Assembly: GCA_043811005.1 (NCBI GenBank)
Contig: JBDRNO010000145.1
Location: 10,871-74,870, forward strand
Length of the DNA: 64,000 nt
From: JBDRNO01 sp043811005
GTDB lineage: Bacteria > Bacteroidota > Bacteroidia > NORP154
Reading direction: 5' to 3'
Shown: positions 44,069-53,400 of the stretch, piece by piece
Layout of the letters: every line of letters starts with the position of its first letter
Position numbering within the stretch: position 1 is the first letter of the stretch
The notes under the pieces: generated by a model
The model's database searches: none
Told to the model about the DNA's origin: nothing
The model's input: only the letters and a program-made list of their open reading frames with translations
Program-made: the position numbers and the translations under genes

Positions 44069-45292
44069 ATGAAAAAAATTTACTTATCATTAACAGCAAC
44101 ACTGGTTAGCTGTATTTTTATGGTTAATTGCAGTTACGCTCAAATAGCGAGTTTTTGGGCGAGCAGTGGATGTAATGCTACCGACACAGTTACATTCTCA
44201 AATTACTCTTCAGGAGCAACTACGTATTTTTGGGATTTTGGCGATGGCGGAACATCTACTCTTATGAATCCGACACATAACTATTCAAGCGCAGGCATAT
44301 ACAGTGTTATGCTGGTTGCTGCTGATATAGATTCTGATACATCAATACAAGATGTAATAGTCCCTGCCGGACCTTATTCCATTTCCGGACAAGCTACGAT
44401 TGATAGTGCAGGCGCAGAGAATGCACTGATTACACTTTATTATGATAACGGTAGTGTGGGTCAGTGGACAGTGTTAACAACAACATACGCTGATTATATG
44501 GGCTATTATTATTTTGATGGGGGATTATTACAGGGAAATTATATCATAATGGCTGACCCTGATACTCTAATGTACCCGAATGCAATCCCTACTTATTACA
44601 TGTCAACACACAGGTGGGATTTAGCAGAAGTAGTTAATGCCGGCTGTTATGATGAGATATCATCTGCAAATATTTCTATAGTTAGCTTACCGCCATTGAC
44701 CGGAACATCAGACCTTTCGGGCACAATGCAAGCTGCTGTAAAAAAAGCCGATCCGGTTCCCGGGGTAAATATATCATTAGAGCAGGTGCCCGGGAGCGTT
44801 GTTGCATCGGATAAAACTGACAACGATGGCAACTTTTCGTTTACCAATGTACCTCAGGGAAATTTTACTCTTCGCGTAAGCATACCCGGAATGGAAATGA
44901 CATCAACTTATAATATTGACCTGACTTCTGATGATTCTACTATTGCAGGGCTTGATTTCGCAGTGGGAGATTCAACAATTATTGCCACCGGTCCCGGATC
45001 TACAGGAAAAGAAATAATCATTGCCAATTTGTTCAATATCAAAATTTACCCAAATCCATATAAGGAATTCACAACTTTTGAATATACCCTGGAAAAAGAG
45101 AATAGTGTAACCATTGAGGTGTATAATATGTTGGGTGAGTTAGTTTTCAGCGAGCAGGAAAAAGGACAGGCAGCCGGAACCTATAAGACAAGATTCAGCG
45201 CCAAAGAGTTGGGAGAAGCACCGGGAGTATATACCGCAAAAATAAAGGTAGGCAATAACGTGTATTCAACTTCGCTTCTGGAGCTTAGATAG
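44069..45292 (+). CDS. T9SS-secreted protein with PKD and carboxypeptidase-regulatory-like domains
   Basis: Signal peptide (MKKIYLSLTATLVSCIFMVN), one PKD domain (TYFWDFGDGGTSTLMNPTH), a beta-sandwich (YSISGQATIDSAG), a second carboxypeptidase-regulatory-like domain (DNDGNFSFTNVPQGNFTLRV) and an A-type T9SS tail (IKIYPNPYKEFTTFEYTL ... VYNMLGELV). Likely cell-surface or secreted; no enzyme domain was seen. A strong terminator follows, so it is probably monocistronic. Confidence 0.87.
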   Translation: MKKIYLSLTATLVSCIFMVNCSYAQIASFWASSGCNATDTVTFSNYSSGATTYFWDFGDGGTSTLMNPTHNYSSAGIYSVMLVAADIDSDTSIQDVIVPAGPYSISGQATIDSAGAENALITLYYDNGSVGQWTVLTTTYADYMGYYYFDGGLLQGNYIIMADPDTLMYPNAIPTYYMSTHRWDLAEVVNAGCYDEISSANISIVSLPPLTGTSDLSGTMQAAVKKADPVPGVNISLEQVPGSVVASDKTDNDGNFSFTNVPQGNFTLRVSIPGMEMTSTYNIDLTSDDSTIAGLDFAVGDSTIIATGPGSTGKEIIIANLFNIKIYPNPYKEFTTFEYTLEKENSVTIEVYNMLGELVFSEQEKGQAAGTYKTRFSAKELGEAPGVYTAKIKVGNNVYSTSLLELR

Positions 45293-45316
45293 GTATAGAG
45301 ATAACATAAATTTTGT

Positions 45317-45344
45317 AAAAACGCCTTCTTTGGAGGCGTTTTTT
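45317..45344 (+). terminator. Rho-independent terminator
   Basis: Arms AAAAACGCCT/AGGCGTTTTT with a 7-nt loop and a trailing T-run, 24 bp after the stop of the T9SS cargo gene. Confidence 0.9.
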
Positions 45345-45373
45345 ATTTGTTCATATAGACAAAACAGGTTCTT

Positions 45374-45433
45374 TTTATATTTAACTCAACTCTAAATAAT
45401 TTCTTTTTTTAATCAAATTACAAAGTTATGTTC
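45374..45433. repeat. Dispersed intergenic element, about 60 bp
   Basis: Starts TTTATATTTAACTCAACT-like and ends AAATTACAAAGTTATGTTC. The left part recurs near 54906 and 60246 and the right part near 24581, 43994 and 56705. It lies just upstream of the propeller-phosphatase gene. Confidence 0.55.
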
Positions 45434-45464
45434 TTATTTTAGCAAGCTATAAATACTGCGAATA

Positions 45465-48400
45465 GTGAAACGTTTATTTTATATATCATTGGTTTTTCTG
45501 CTTTTTTCCGGAGGAATATTGTCTCTGAAAACATCTTTTTCGCAAACCTACAATTTTGATAACTTTTCGGTGGAAGATGGTTTGGTGCAAACCCAGGTTC
45601 TTTCAATATGCCAGGACAGCAAAGGATACATCTGGTTCGGGACGAATAGTGGGGGAATAAGCATCTATGACGGCAATAAATTCAGCTCTCTTACTAAATC
45701 AGACGGATTGGTGGATAATGTTGTATACTCTATTATTGAGGGAAAAAACGGCAAAATGTTCATTGGCACTACAGGTGGTTTAAGTGTATATGACGGACAT
45801 GGTTTCACAAATTATACGGAAACTGATGGGCTTCCGGATAATATGGTATTTGCTGTGCTGGAAGATGCGGAAAACAATATCGTTTGGCTTGCTACCACAA
45901 AAGGTATTGCAAAACTTGTAGAAGGAAAGATAGAAATGTTTGACGGAGGCCCGGCACTGAATGATGTTCACGTATTTACTCTATATAAAGATAAGGAAGG
46001 CAATATTTGGTTTGGTACTGTAAATAAGGGAGCTATTAAATATGATGGGAAGAGTTTTACTGTTTTTAATACCGAAAAAGGACTGACCCATTCTTTTGTA
46101 TGGACAATTATTGAGGATAAGGATGGCAATATTTGGGTTGGAACTATAAAAGGTCTTAACATCATAAACAAAAATAATAAAGTAGAGGAAATAAGGATAA
46201 ATCAAGCAGAATCTCAACGGACAATCACATCTTCAACATTATCAAAAGACGGAGATCTTTGGTTTGGAACTAAAGTGGGGGCTGTTTTCTATGATGGCAG
46301 TACGTTCAAAAATTACAGGGAGCAAAACGGGCTTAGTACTAATGATATATGGTCAATAATGCAAGACAGGGAGGGCAATATATGGTTTGGAACTATGGGA
46401 AAGGGAGTTGTTAAATTCAGGTATAAAGGAGAAGTGTTTAAAAATTATAGCCGGAAGGATTCCCTTCCTAATGATATGATTCATGTCATTTTTGAAGACA
46501 GTAAAGGGGATTATTGGCTTGGTTCCGAATCAGGCATTGCCAAGATGACAAACGGGCAAATTAAGGTATTTACCAGAAAGAACGAGGATAATATTAATCT
46601 GGGAATTGCCACTAATACATATTCCGTTGCAGAAGACCGTTCGGGAAATCTGTGGTTTGCAACAAGAGGTAGTGGCTTGTTCAGATATGATGGTTCTGAT
46701 TTCAAAAAATACACCATAAATGATGGATTGAATGATAATCTTGTCTATTCTATTCTGATTGACAACAAAGGAACAATGTGGTTTGGTACTGCAAAAGGGG
46801 TATCAAAAATGGAGAATGGTGAAATATCTGAATTTGGAGAGATAACAAAAATAAATATTTGGACAATATTCCAGGATAAAGAAAATAATTATTGGTTTGC
46901 CACTGAAAAAGGTGCATCAAAATATGACGGTACGAGCATGCAGTATTTTACCGGCAAAGACGGTTTTGTTGATGATAGGGTGCTGACAGTTTTGCAGGAT
47001 AACCAGGGATATTATTGGTTTGCAACCGATGAAGGTGTATTCTGCTACGATTCAAAAAAATTCAAAAAAATCAGTCAGGATGACGGATTGAGCTTCAATA
47101 AAATTTACCTGCTGGTGATGGACAGGAATGGAGACCTGTGGATAGGAACAACCAAGGGCCTGGACAAATTAGATGTGGAAGCTTATCATTCAAGGAATGA
47201 GATTAAACTAATCCATTATGGCAAAGATGAGGGCTTTATCGGTTTGGAGTGTAATAGTAATGCCGGCTATAGGGACAGTAAGGGACATTTGTGGTTTGGT
47301 ACGGCAAAAGGGGTAACCATCTTTAATCCCGATTTGGAGACAACCAATACAGAGGAGCCATTAACAAGCATTACCAATATCCGCCTGGAATTTGAGGATT
47401 TTGATTGGACAGAATTTTACGATACGATTGACCTGGTAACGAAACTACCCGTGAACCTTACACTTCCCCACAATAAAAATCACCTTACGTTCGATTATAT
47501 CGGTGTGAGCATGACCATTCCAAAAAAGGTGAAATATCAGTACAAACTGGTTCCGTTAGAAGATTATTGGCTACATGCAACCGATAAAAATGAAGCCGTT
47601 TATTCTCATATTCCTCCGGGGGAATATACATTTATGGTAAAGGCGATGAATAATGACGGGCTTTGGAACAAGCAGCCGGTAGAGTTTCTTTTCAGGGTCC
47701 TGCCTCCCTGGTATCAAACGTGGTGGTTTTACACGCTTTGTGTTGTAGTTGCATTTGCCGGTGTTTATTCTTTTATAACAATAAGAATGCGTAATCTTCA
47801 AAAACAGAAAAGAGTGCTGGAGGAGAAAGTGCTTAAAAGAACAGCAGAATTAAGGAAAGAAAAGGAAAAAGTGGAGCAGAGTAATATAGAAATTAGTAAA
47901 AAGAACAAGATCATTGAGACAAAGAACAAAGACATCACCGATAGTATCGCTTACGCCAAGCGCATACAAGAGGCAATTCTTCCCTTGGACAATGAAAGAT
48001 TGCGGCATTTTCCAGAATCATTTATTCTTTTTAAACCTAAGGATATTGTAAGTGGTGATTTTTATTGGCTTACTAAAAAGGATGAAATTGCAATCATAGC
48101 AGCAGCGGATTGTACAGGACACGGGGTTCCGGGTGCATTTATGTCAATGATCGGCAATTCACTATTAAATGAAATAGTAATTGAAAAAGGTAATACCAAA
48201 CCGGCAAAGATATTAGATGCTATGAAAGAGGGTATTATCAATGCCTTGAAGCAAAAGGGCGAATCCGGTGAACAAAAAGATGGGATGGATATTGGGCTAC
48301 TCGCTTTGAATTATTCAAAAAATACTGCTGAGTTTGCCGGGGCATACAACTCCTTGCTCCTGGCAAGAAAAGGCGAGCTGGAAGAAATAAAAGCTGATCG

Positions 48401-48707
48401 TATGCCCATAGGAATTTTCGAGGATGATGGCGGAAAAAGATTTACTAATCAACTTATTGAACTCCAAAAAGGAGATACCCTTTACATTTTTTCTGATGGA
48501 TATACAGACCAGTTTGGGGGTCATAAAGGGAAAAAATTTAGGAGCAATCGATTTAAACAACTGATTCTTGACATACAACCCATGAGTATGGATGATCAAA
48601 AGGCATGTTTAGATAAAACAATAGAAGACTGGAAAGCTCACAATGACCAGGAAGGCAACATTTACGAGCAGTTGGATGATATATTGGTGATAGGTGTCAG
48701 GGTTTGA
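45465..48707 (+). CDS. Two-component-propeller sensor with SpoIIE-type PP2C phosphatase
   Basis: GTG start (45465) followed by a signal peptide. The N-terminal ~600 residues are Reg_prop repeats (GNIWFGT and variants) forming a beta-propeller sensor outside the inner membrane, then a Y_Y_Y domain (YQYKLVPLEDYWLHA), one membrane helix (FYTLCVVVAFAGVYSFI), a coiled coil and a SpoIIE domain with the metal-binding aspartates VSGDFYW, AADCTGHGVPGAFMSMIGN, IFSDGYTDQ and DDILVIGV. The propeller architecture normally feeds a histidine kinase; here the output is a serine/threonine phosphatase. No partner substrate is adjacent. The intact domain is a useful reference for the insertions in the 60391 gene. 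Confidence 0.92.
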   Translation: MKRLFYISLVFLLFSGGILSLKTSFSQTYNFDNFSVEDGLVQTQVLSICQDSKGYIWFGTNSGGISIYDGNKFSSLTKSDGLVDNVVYSIIEGKNGKMFIGTTGGLSVYDGHGFTNYTETDGLPDNMVFAVLEDAENNIVWLATTKGIAKLVEGKIEMFDGGPALNDVHVFTLYKDKEGNIWFGTVNKGAIKYDGKSFTVFNTEKGLTHSFVWTIIEDKDGNIWVGTIKGLNIINKNNKVEEIRINQAESQRTITSSTLSKDGDLWFGTKVGAVFYDGSTFKNYREQNGLSTNDIWSIMQDREGNIWFGTMGKGVVKFRYKGEVFKNYSRKDSLPNDMIHVIFEDSKGDYWLGSESGIAKMTNGQIKVFTRKNEDNINLGIATNTYSVAEDRSGNLWFATRGSGLFRYDGSDFKKYTINDGLNDNLVYSILIDNKGTMWFGTAKGVSKMENGEISEFGEITKINIWTIFQDKENNYWFATEKGASKYDGTSMQYFTGKDGFVDDRVLTVLQDNQGYYWFATDEGVFCYDSKKFKKISQDDGLSFNKIYLLVMDRNGDLWIGTTKGLDKLDVEAYHSRNEIKLIHYGKDEGFIGLECNSNAGYRDSKGHLWFGTAKGVTIFNPDLETTNTEEPLTSITNIRLEFEDFDWTEFYDTIDLVTKLPVNLTLPHNKNHLTFDYIGVSMTIPKKVKYQYKLVPLEDYWLHATDKNEAVYSHIPPGEYTFMVKAMNNDGLWNKQPVEFLFRVLPPWYQTWWFYTLCVVVAFAGVYSFITIRMRNLQKQKRVLEEKVLKRTAELRKEKEKVEQSNIEISKKNKIIETKNKDITDSIAYAKRIQEAILPLDNERLRHFPESFILFKPKDIVSGDFYWLTKKDEIAIIAAADCTGHGVPGAFMSMIGNSLLNEIVIEKGNTKPAKILDAMKEGIINALKQKGESGEQKDGMDIGLLALNYSKNTAEFAGAYNSLLLARKGELEEIKADRMPIGIFEDDGGKRFTNQLIELQKGDTLYIFSDGYTDQFGGHKGKKFRSNRFKQLILDIQPMSMDDQKACLDKTIEDWKAHNDQEGNIYEQLDDILVIGVRV

Positions 48708-48709
48708 TT

Positions 48710-48771
48710 CGATGGAATGTTGGAATGTTGGAAAGATGGAATATTGGAAAGATGGAGTGTTGGAATGATGA
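48710..48771. repeat. Short tandem repeat GGAATGTTGGAA-type
   Basis: Imperfect 9-10-bp tandem units (TTGGAATG, ATGGAAT). It is the inverse of the tract at 50332-50434, so the pair flanks the two genes between them. Confidence 0.8.
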
Positions 48772-48792
48772 TTAATGTAATTTAAAGTTTAA

Positions 48793-49923
48793 ATGAAACG
48801 GTTAACCTTCCTAATATTCATTGTACCAATGCTTGCTTTGGGACAAGAAAAACGTGGATACATTGACGAAAATGGATGGAAACAAGGAGTTTTCAAGGAA
48901 TATTATTCTAATGGAAATGTAGAATTTATTCGAACATATAGAAATGATACTTTAAATGGCTTTTTAGGGTGTTATCACAAAGATGGCAGCAAGAAAAGTG
49001 AAGAATACCGAAGAAATGGAGAAATAGATAGTATTTGCATTGAATACTACTATGGAAGCAATATAGTGGAAAAGAAAAGTTTTTATAAATCGGCAAAAAA
49101 AAATGGTGAATTTATTTACTATTATGAAAGCGGGAAGATCAGTTACAATGCAACTTTTCAAAATGACACTTTAGTTGGTAATGAAACCTATTTCTTTGAA
49201 AATGGAAAAATTCAAGCTTCAGGAAACCGAAGAAATGGAACATGGAAAGCTTATTGTTCCAATGGACAATTAACATTAGAACAAAAATTCAGAAATAGCA
49301 GATTAGTTGGTGAAACAAAACTATATGCTGATGACGGTAAATTATTGATTCCAACTTTTATTAAAGAGAAAGAAATTAAATCAGACACTTCAATTATTAA
49401 TGAAACAGACTTAAAAGTGTTCATCTTATTTGACCAGTACAACAAAAAAGACAGATTACTTAAATTTAGAGAATCTTTGTTCTATGGTGCAAAAGTTTGT
49501 AAAAAAGAAAATTTAATAATACAGATAGGCAGAGAAATTTTTATTGTAAAAAGAAATGGAGTAGAAATTCATGAAACTTTAGAGGTGAATTGTGAGAATG
49601 AAATTGAAACCAAAAAGTATGGTATTAACAGAGAGGTCAAGGAATTACCAAGTGGTAAAAGGGATGTCAAATACGTAAATGAAAAAATAATTCATAAGAT
49701 TGGATTGGGAAATCTGGAAGTAGAAAGAAAACGATTGAAATGTGATGATACCGGGACAAATCCTATAACAATTTATAGAAACGGAAAAAAATTAGAATTC
49801 AAAGAAATTGATAACTTGCAATTCTTTGAATTTGACACGGATTCAAACGGGAAAAATGAACTATATGTATTAACATATCGAAGCTGTAGCGGTCTTTTGA
49901 GAATTTATAAAATAGATGAATAA
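48793..49923 (+). CDS. MORN/YwqK-type repeat protein
   Basis: Signal peptide (MKRLTFLIFIVPMLALGQ) and about seven MORN-like repeats in the first ~190 residues (YYSNGNVEFIRTY, YYESGKISYNATF, YFFENGKIQASGN, YCSNGQLTLEQKF). The C-terminal half is unrelated and strand-rich, ending YRSCSGLLRIYKIDE. Such repeats are common in Bacteroidota secreted proteins of unknown role. It overlaps the next gene by 8 nt. Confidence 0.78.
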   Translation: MKRLTFLIFIVPMLALGQEKRGYIDENGWKQGVFKEYYSNGNVEFIRTYRNDTLNGFLGCYHKDGSKKSEEYRRNGEIDSICIEYYYGSNIVEKKSFYKSAKKNGEFIYYYESGKISYNATFQNDTLVGNETYFFENGKIQASGNRRNGTWKAYCSNGQLTLEQKFRNSRLVGETKLYADDGKLLIPTFIKEKEIKSDTSIINETDLKVFILFDQYNKKDRLLKFRESLFYGAKVCKKENLIIQIGREIFIVKRNGVEIHETLEVNCENEIETKKYGINREVKELPSGKRDVKYVNEKIIHKIGLGNLEVERKRLKCDDTGTNPITIYRNGKKLEFKEIDNLQFFEFDTDSNGKNELYVLTYRSCSGLLRIYKIDE

Positions 49924-50329
49924 AAGAAAAAATATTAATCGTGGATTTAAGAAACTTCGGGTGTGGCAGGATGCCGTTACACTATATGTTTTAGCTTGTA
50001 AAATATTATCTAAATTTCCGTTTGAACTAAAAAAGGCAGCTGCTAACAGTATTGATGCGTCACACAGCATTTCGCGAAATATAGCGGAGGGGAATTGTAG
50101 AAGAAGTATTAAGGAATATTTAAATTATCTGAATATATCACTTGCATCATGTGGTGAATTTCATTCTTCTTATTGTAGCTTTTATCAGGCAAAACAAATC
50201 ACAGAAGATGAATTCGAACAACTTGATGAACTGCATTATAAAGTTGAGAACCAACTGCTAAAACTTATTGAATCGCTACAAAAGAAACAGAAAATTGGAG
50301 ATTGGGAGGATACTTTTTATCAGAGTTAA
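49916..50329 (+). CDS. Four-helix-bundle protein (23S rRNA-intervening-sequence family)
   Basis: 137 residues with the family signature: FKKLRVWQDAVTLYVLACKI, IDASHSISRNIAEGNCR and EYLNYLNISLASCGEF. Members form a pentameric helical bundle and are found in 23S rRNA intervening sequences and in retroelement or repeat contexts; the function is not settled. It overlaps the MORN gene by 8 nt and is followed at once by the tandem TTCCATCATT tract. Confidence 0.9.
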   Translation: MNKRKNINRGFKKLRVWQDAVTLYVLACKILSKFPFELKKAAANSIDASHSISRNIAEGNCRRSIKEYLNYLNISLASCGEFHSSYCSFYQAKQITEDEFEQLDELHYKVENQLLKLIESLQKKQKIGDWEDTFYQS

Positions 50330-50331
50330 TT

Positions 50332-50434
50332 CCACTGTTCCAACATTCCATCATTCCATCATTCCATCTTTCCATCTTTCCATTATTCCATCATTCCAAT
50401 ATTCCATCATTCCAATATTCCAATATTCCAATTA
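50332..50434. repeat. Short tandem repeat TTCCATCATT-type
   Basis: About 100 bp of degenerate 9-10-bp units (ATTCCATC, ATTCCAAT, CTTTCCAT). Inverse complement of the tract at 48710-48771. Open frames here are only translated repeats. Confidence 0.85.
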
Positions 50435-50497
50435 GGTTGTGGCTTGTAGGGCTTATAATGTATAAAATTGCGTTTTTATTGCAAGTAAGCTCCGCCA

Positions 50498-53400
50498 TCA
50501 CACCGGCCATTCCCTCGGCTTATCATAGCCCTTAATTTTAGCATATTCCCTTGCCTGGTGCATGAACGCCTCAAGCCGTGTTTCAATACCGGTATCGTCC
50601 TGGCCATCATAAGCAATATTTTCCCATGGAATATTATCGTGGTCTTTTCTAAAGACATGGGAAACCGACTCTATGAGTGTCCCGGGCAAGCACGAAAAGG
50701 GCAGGATATTAACAATGCCCGAGATCCCTGTATTAGTGAGACCCGCTGCAGACCCGATCGCAATTGCAGGGTCTCCATCGTAATCTTTATGGACATAAGG
50801 CCCGCATAGGTCAAGCATCTCTTTTACGGGGATTTCCCTCTCCAATTCAGCAGCATCTCCAATTGCATTATGATACTTTTTGGCTGAGACGCTCTGTGAG
50901 AATTGCTGGGTTTTTGACTTAAAGAGCCCTTTTATATCCCTTTTCCATATACTGTCCCTTGTATAGCGGTAGGTTGAATAGGAAATCCATTCAGCAAAAG
51001 GCGCAATAAGCGTTTCAGCGCCCATCTCTTCAAGCTTCTGTACAAGAAAACCGCTGCAGTATGGATTATCCCGCATAAATATCTCACCCACAATAGAAAC
51101 AACGGGTTTTCTTATACCATTGGCAACTTTAATTCCCTTAAATGCCTTTGCTGCCTGTTTAAGAACTTCTGCAAGGTCCTTAGTGCCTCTCTCAACAGAG
51201 GATATCACCTCTTGAAGCCAGTGTTGATATACCCTGTCGGTCTCTCCTTTAACAACTTCGTAAGGTCTTCTCTCCTGCAGTAATTTGCGAAGCAGGTCAA
51301 TCGCAACAAAACCCTTCCATGCACCAAAGCGGAATTTCGTTCCTTTACCACCTGAAATATCTTCGTAAGAATTTTCGTCACTGGGAGAAATAAGATTAAC
51401 ATCATGAAAACCAGCCCGGTTAAAAATTATCTTCTGCAGTTTATTATATTGACCAAAACGGCAGGGTCCATTGTGGTCTGGCATGAAAAAACTTACTTTC
51501 TTAGGGTCGCAACCCGGTTCCATCAGCTTTTTCAGAAAACTGCCTGTTGTGCATATCATAGGGAAACACTCCCTGGATGAGGTGTATTTTCTGCCAAGTT
51601 CAATATCTGTTTCATCCTGTTTGGGTAAAACCTCCGCATGGATACCGCAACTTCGGCATGCGGCAGCCATAGCATACCCGCCATCGCACATATAGGGGAC
51701 ATAAAGCACTCTGTCTGCAGTAGGCGCGGAAAGCAATTTGCCCGGGCGATAGATCTTTTCTTTTTCTATATTAACCTTCCGGTATCCTTTAAGACTGTCA
51801 AGAAAAGCTTCGCACCTGGTGAGCATACCCGCATCAGCGCTGTGTTCATCAACTTCGATCTGAAGATATGGCTTTCCACGCATCTCTTCACGCACATAAT
51901 GGGAAAGGAAGGAATCAGGACCGCACTTGAAATTACCGAGATAAACAGCATGAAGACGGGCATCCTTGGCTATTATTCGTGAGCCGGAAATTATTTTCTG
52001 CCCGTTTGGCCAATACATCTTGGTGTAGTTATTAAAAATATACTCGTTATCAAGTGGAAGAAAATCAACCGGTATGGGAAGAACATCCAGGTTGATCAGC
52101 TTTTCAGCGAGGCGAAGATTTAACTCCGGATCACCGGTATTGTATGGCCTGCCAAGAATAACAAGCGCCTCCTTGTCCTGCGGGAGATCGTTCAGCGCCT
52201 CTTGTCCCCTGATCTCAACAGCTCTCTCAAAGGCATCTTGTGCCTCGTCTGCTGACCTTATTGCTTTTACTACTTTTGATTTGGAAATACCGAATTTTTC
52301 ACTCATAAAGCGGGAGAGCTCTTTGTTCAGCATTCTGCCGGTATAACGAAAATGAAGTGTCGGGATCAGGAGCTTTTCTTTATCTTTATTATCTGCGAGA
52401 GCCGCACGTATCATAAACGGATATGATTGTATCCATGGGCAGTTACAGTTACTTGTAGGATTATTCTTAGCTGCTTTTTGATTAACTATAAAGGGGGTAA
52501 AGACATAATCAACATTTTTCTTTAACAGGTCATGAACATGTCCATGCATGATCTCCACCGGCAAGCACGTCTCGGTAGCCAGTAGTTCAAGCGATTTTGC
52601 GACCATCGGGCGGTCGGTAGGGGATGACAGGACGACATGAAAGCCCAGTTCACGGAAGAAAGTGCGCCAAAAAGGAAATTGCTGGTAAAAGATAGAGAGT
52701 CCGCGCGTGATACCAATAGTTATCCTGTTATTTTTTGCCTCCTTTTCATAGTCACCTAAAAGCAGCTTCAGGCGTTCTTCAAAAAGATTTGGAATATCCT
52801 TTCCTTTGCCCTTCCGCTCTTTTATCTCGAATTTTTCGCAACGCCCTCCATAAAAAAGAGATTTTTTGCTTCCTTCGATCTTTACTCTCCGTATTTCACA
52901 CCGGTTAGAGCATGGTTCTTTTTTGTCATTAAACTTTGCCTTACATGTGAATTTATCTATTGAAAATGATGTTTTACTTATATTAAAGGTTTTAAATCGC
53001 GTTTTTGCACCAATTTCGTTATTCATCTTGTCTCTGGCGAGCATTGCTACACCAATAGCTCCGGTAACATCAAAATGAGGTGGTACGATTACCGGTTTCC
53101 CAAGGATTTTTTCAAAAGCGGCAACAACTGCCTTGTTGTTGGTTACACCCCCCTGAAAGAAAATTTTATTTCCAATACGCTTGTCGCCTACAACCTTCTG
53201 TAAATAATTTTGAACTATTGAGTATGCCAGCCCGCCAACCAGGTCTTCTTTAGGAACACCTTTTTGCTGGTGTGAGTTAAGATCAGATTCCATAAAGACC
53301 GTACATCTGTCACCGAGCCGTACCGGCTTCTGTGCGTTAAGAGCCATCTTGCCGAACTCTTCTTTAATGTTTATCTTAAGCTTTTCTGCCTGCTCTTCCA

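Noticed and set aside
50332..50434. Possible CRISPR array
   Set aside because: Units are only 9-10 bp, contiguous and degenerate, with no unique spacers and no cas genes in the window.
50302..50535. 77-codon frame after the four-helix-bundle gene
   Set aside because: Its residues (repeated HSIIPSFH, FQYSNIP) are only the translated TTCCATCATT tandem repeat.
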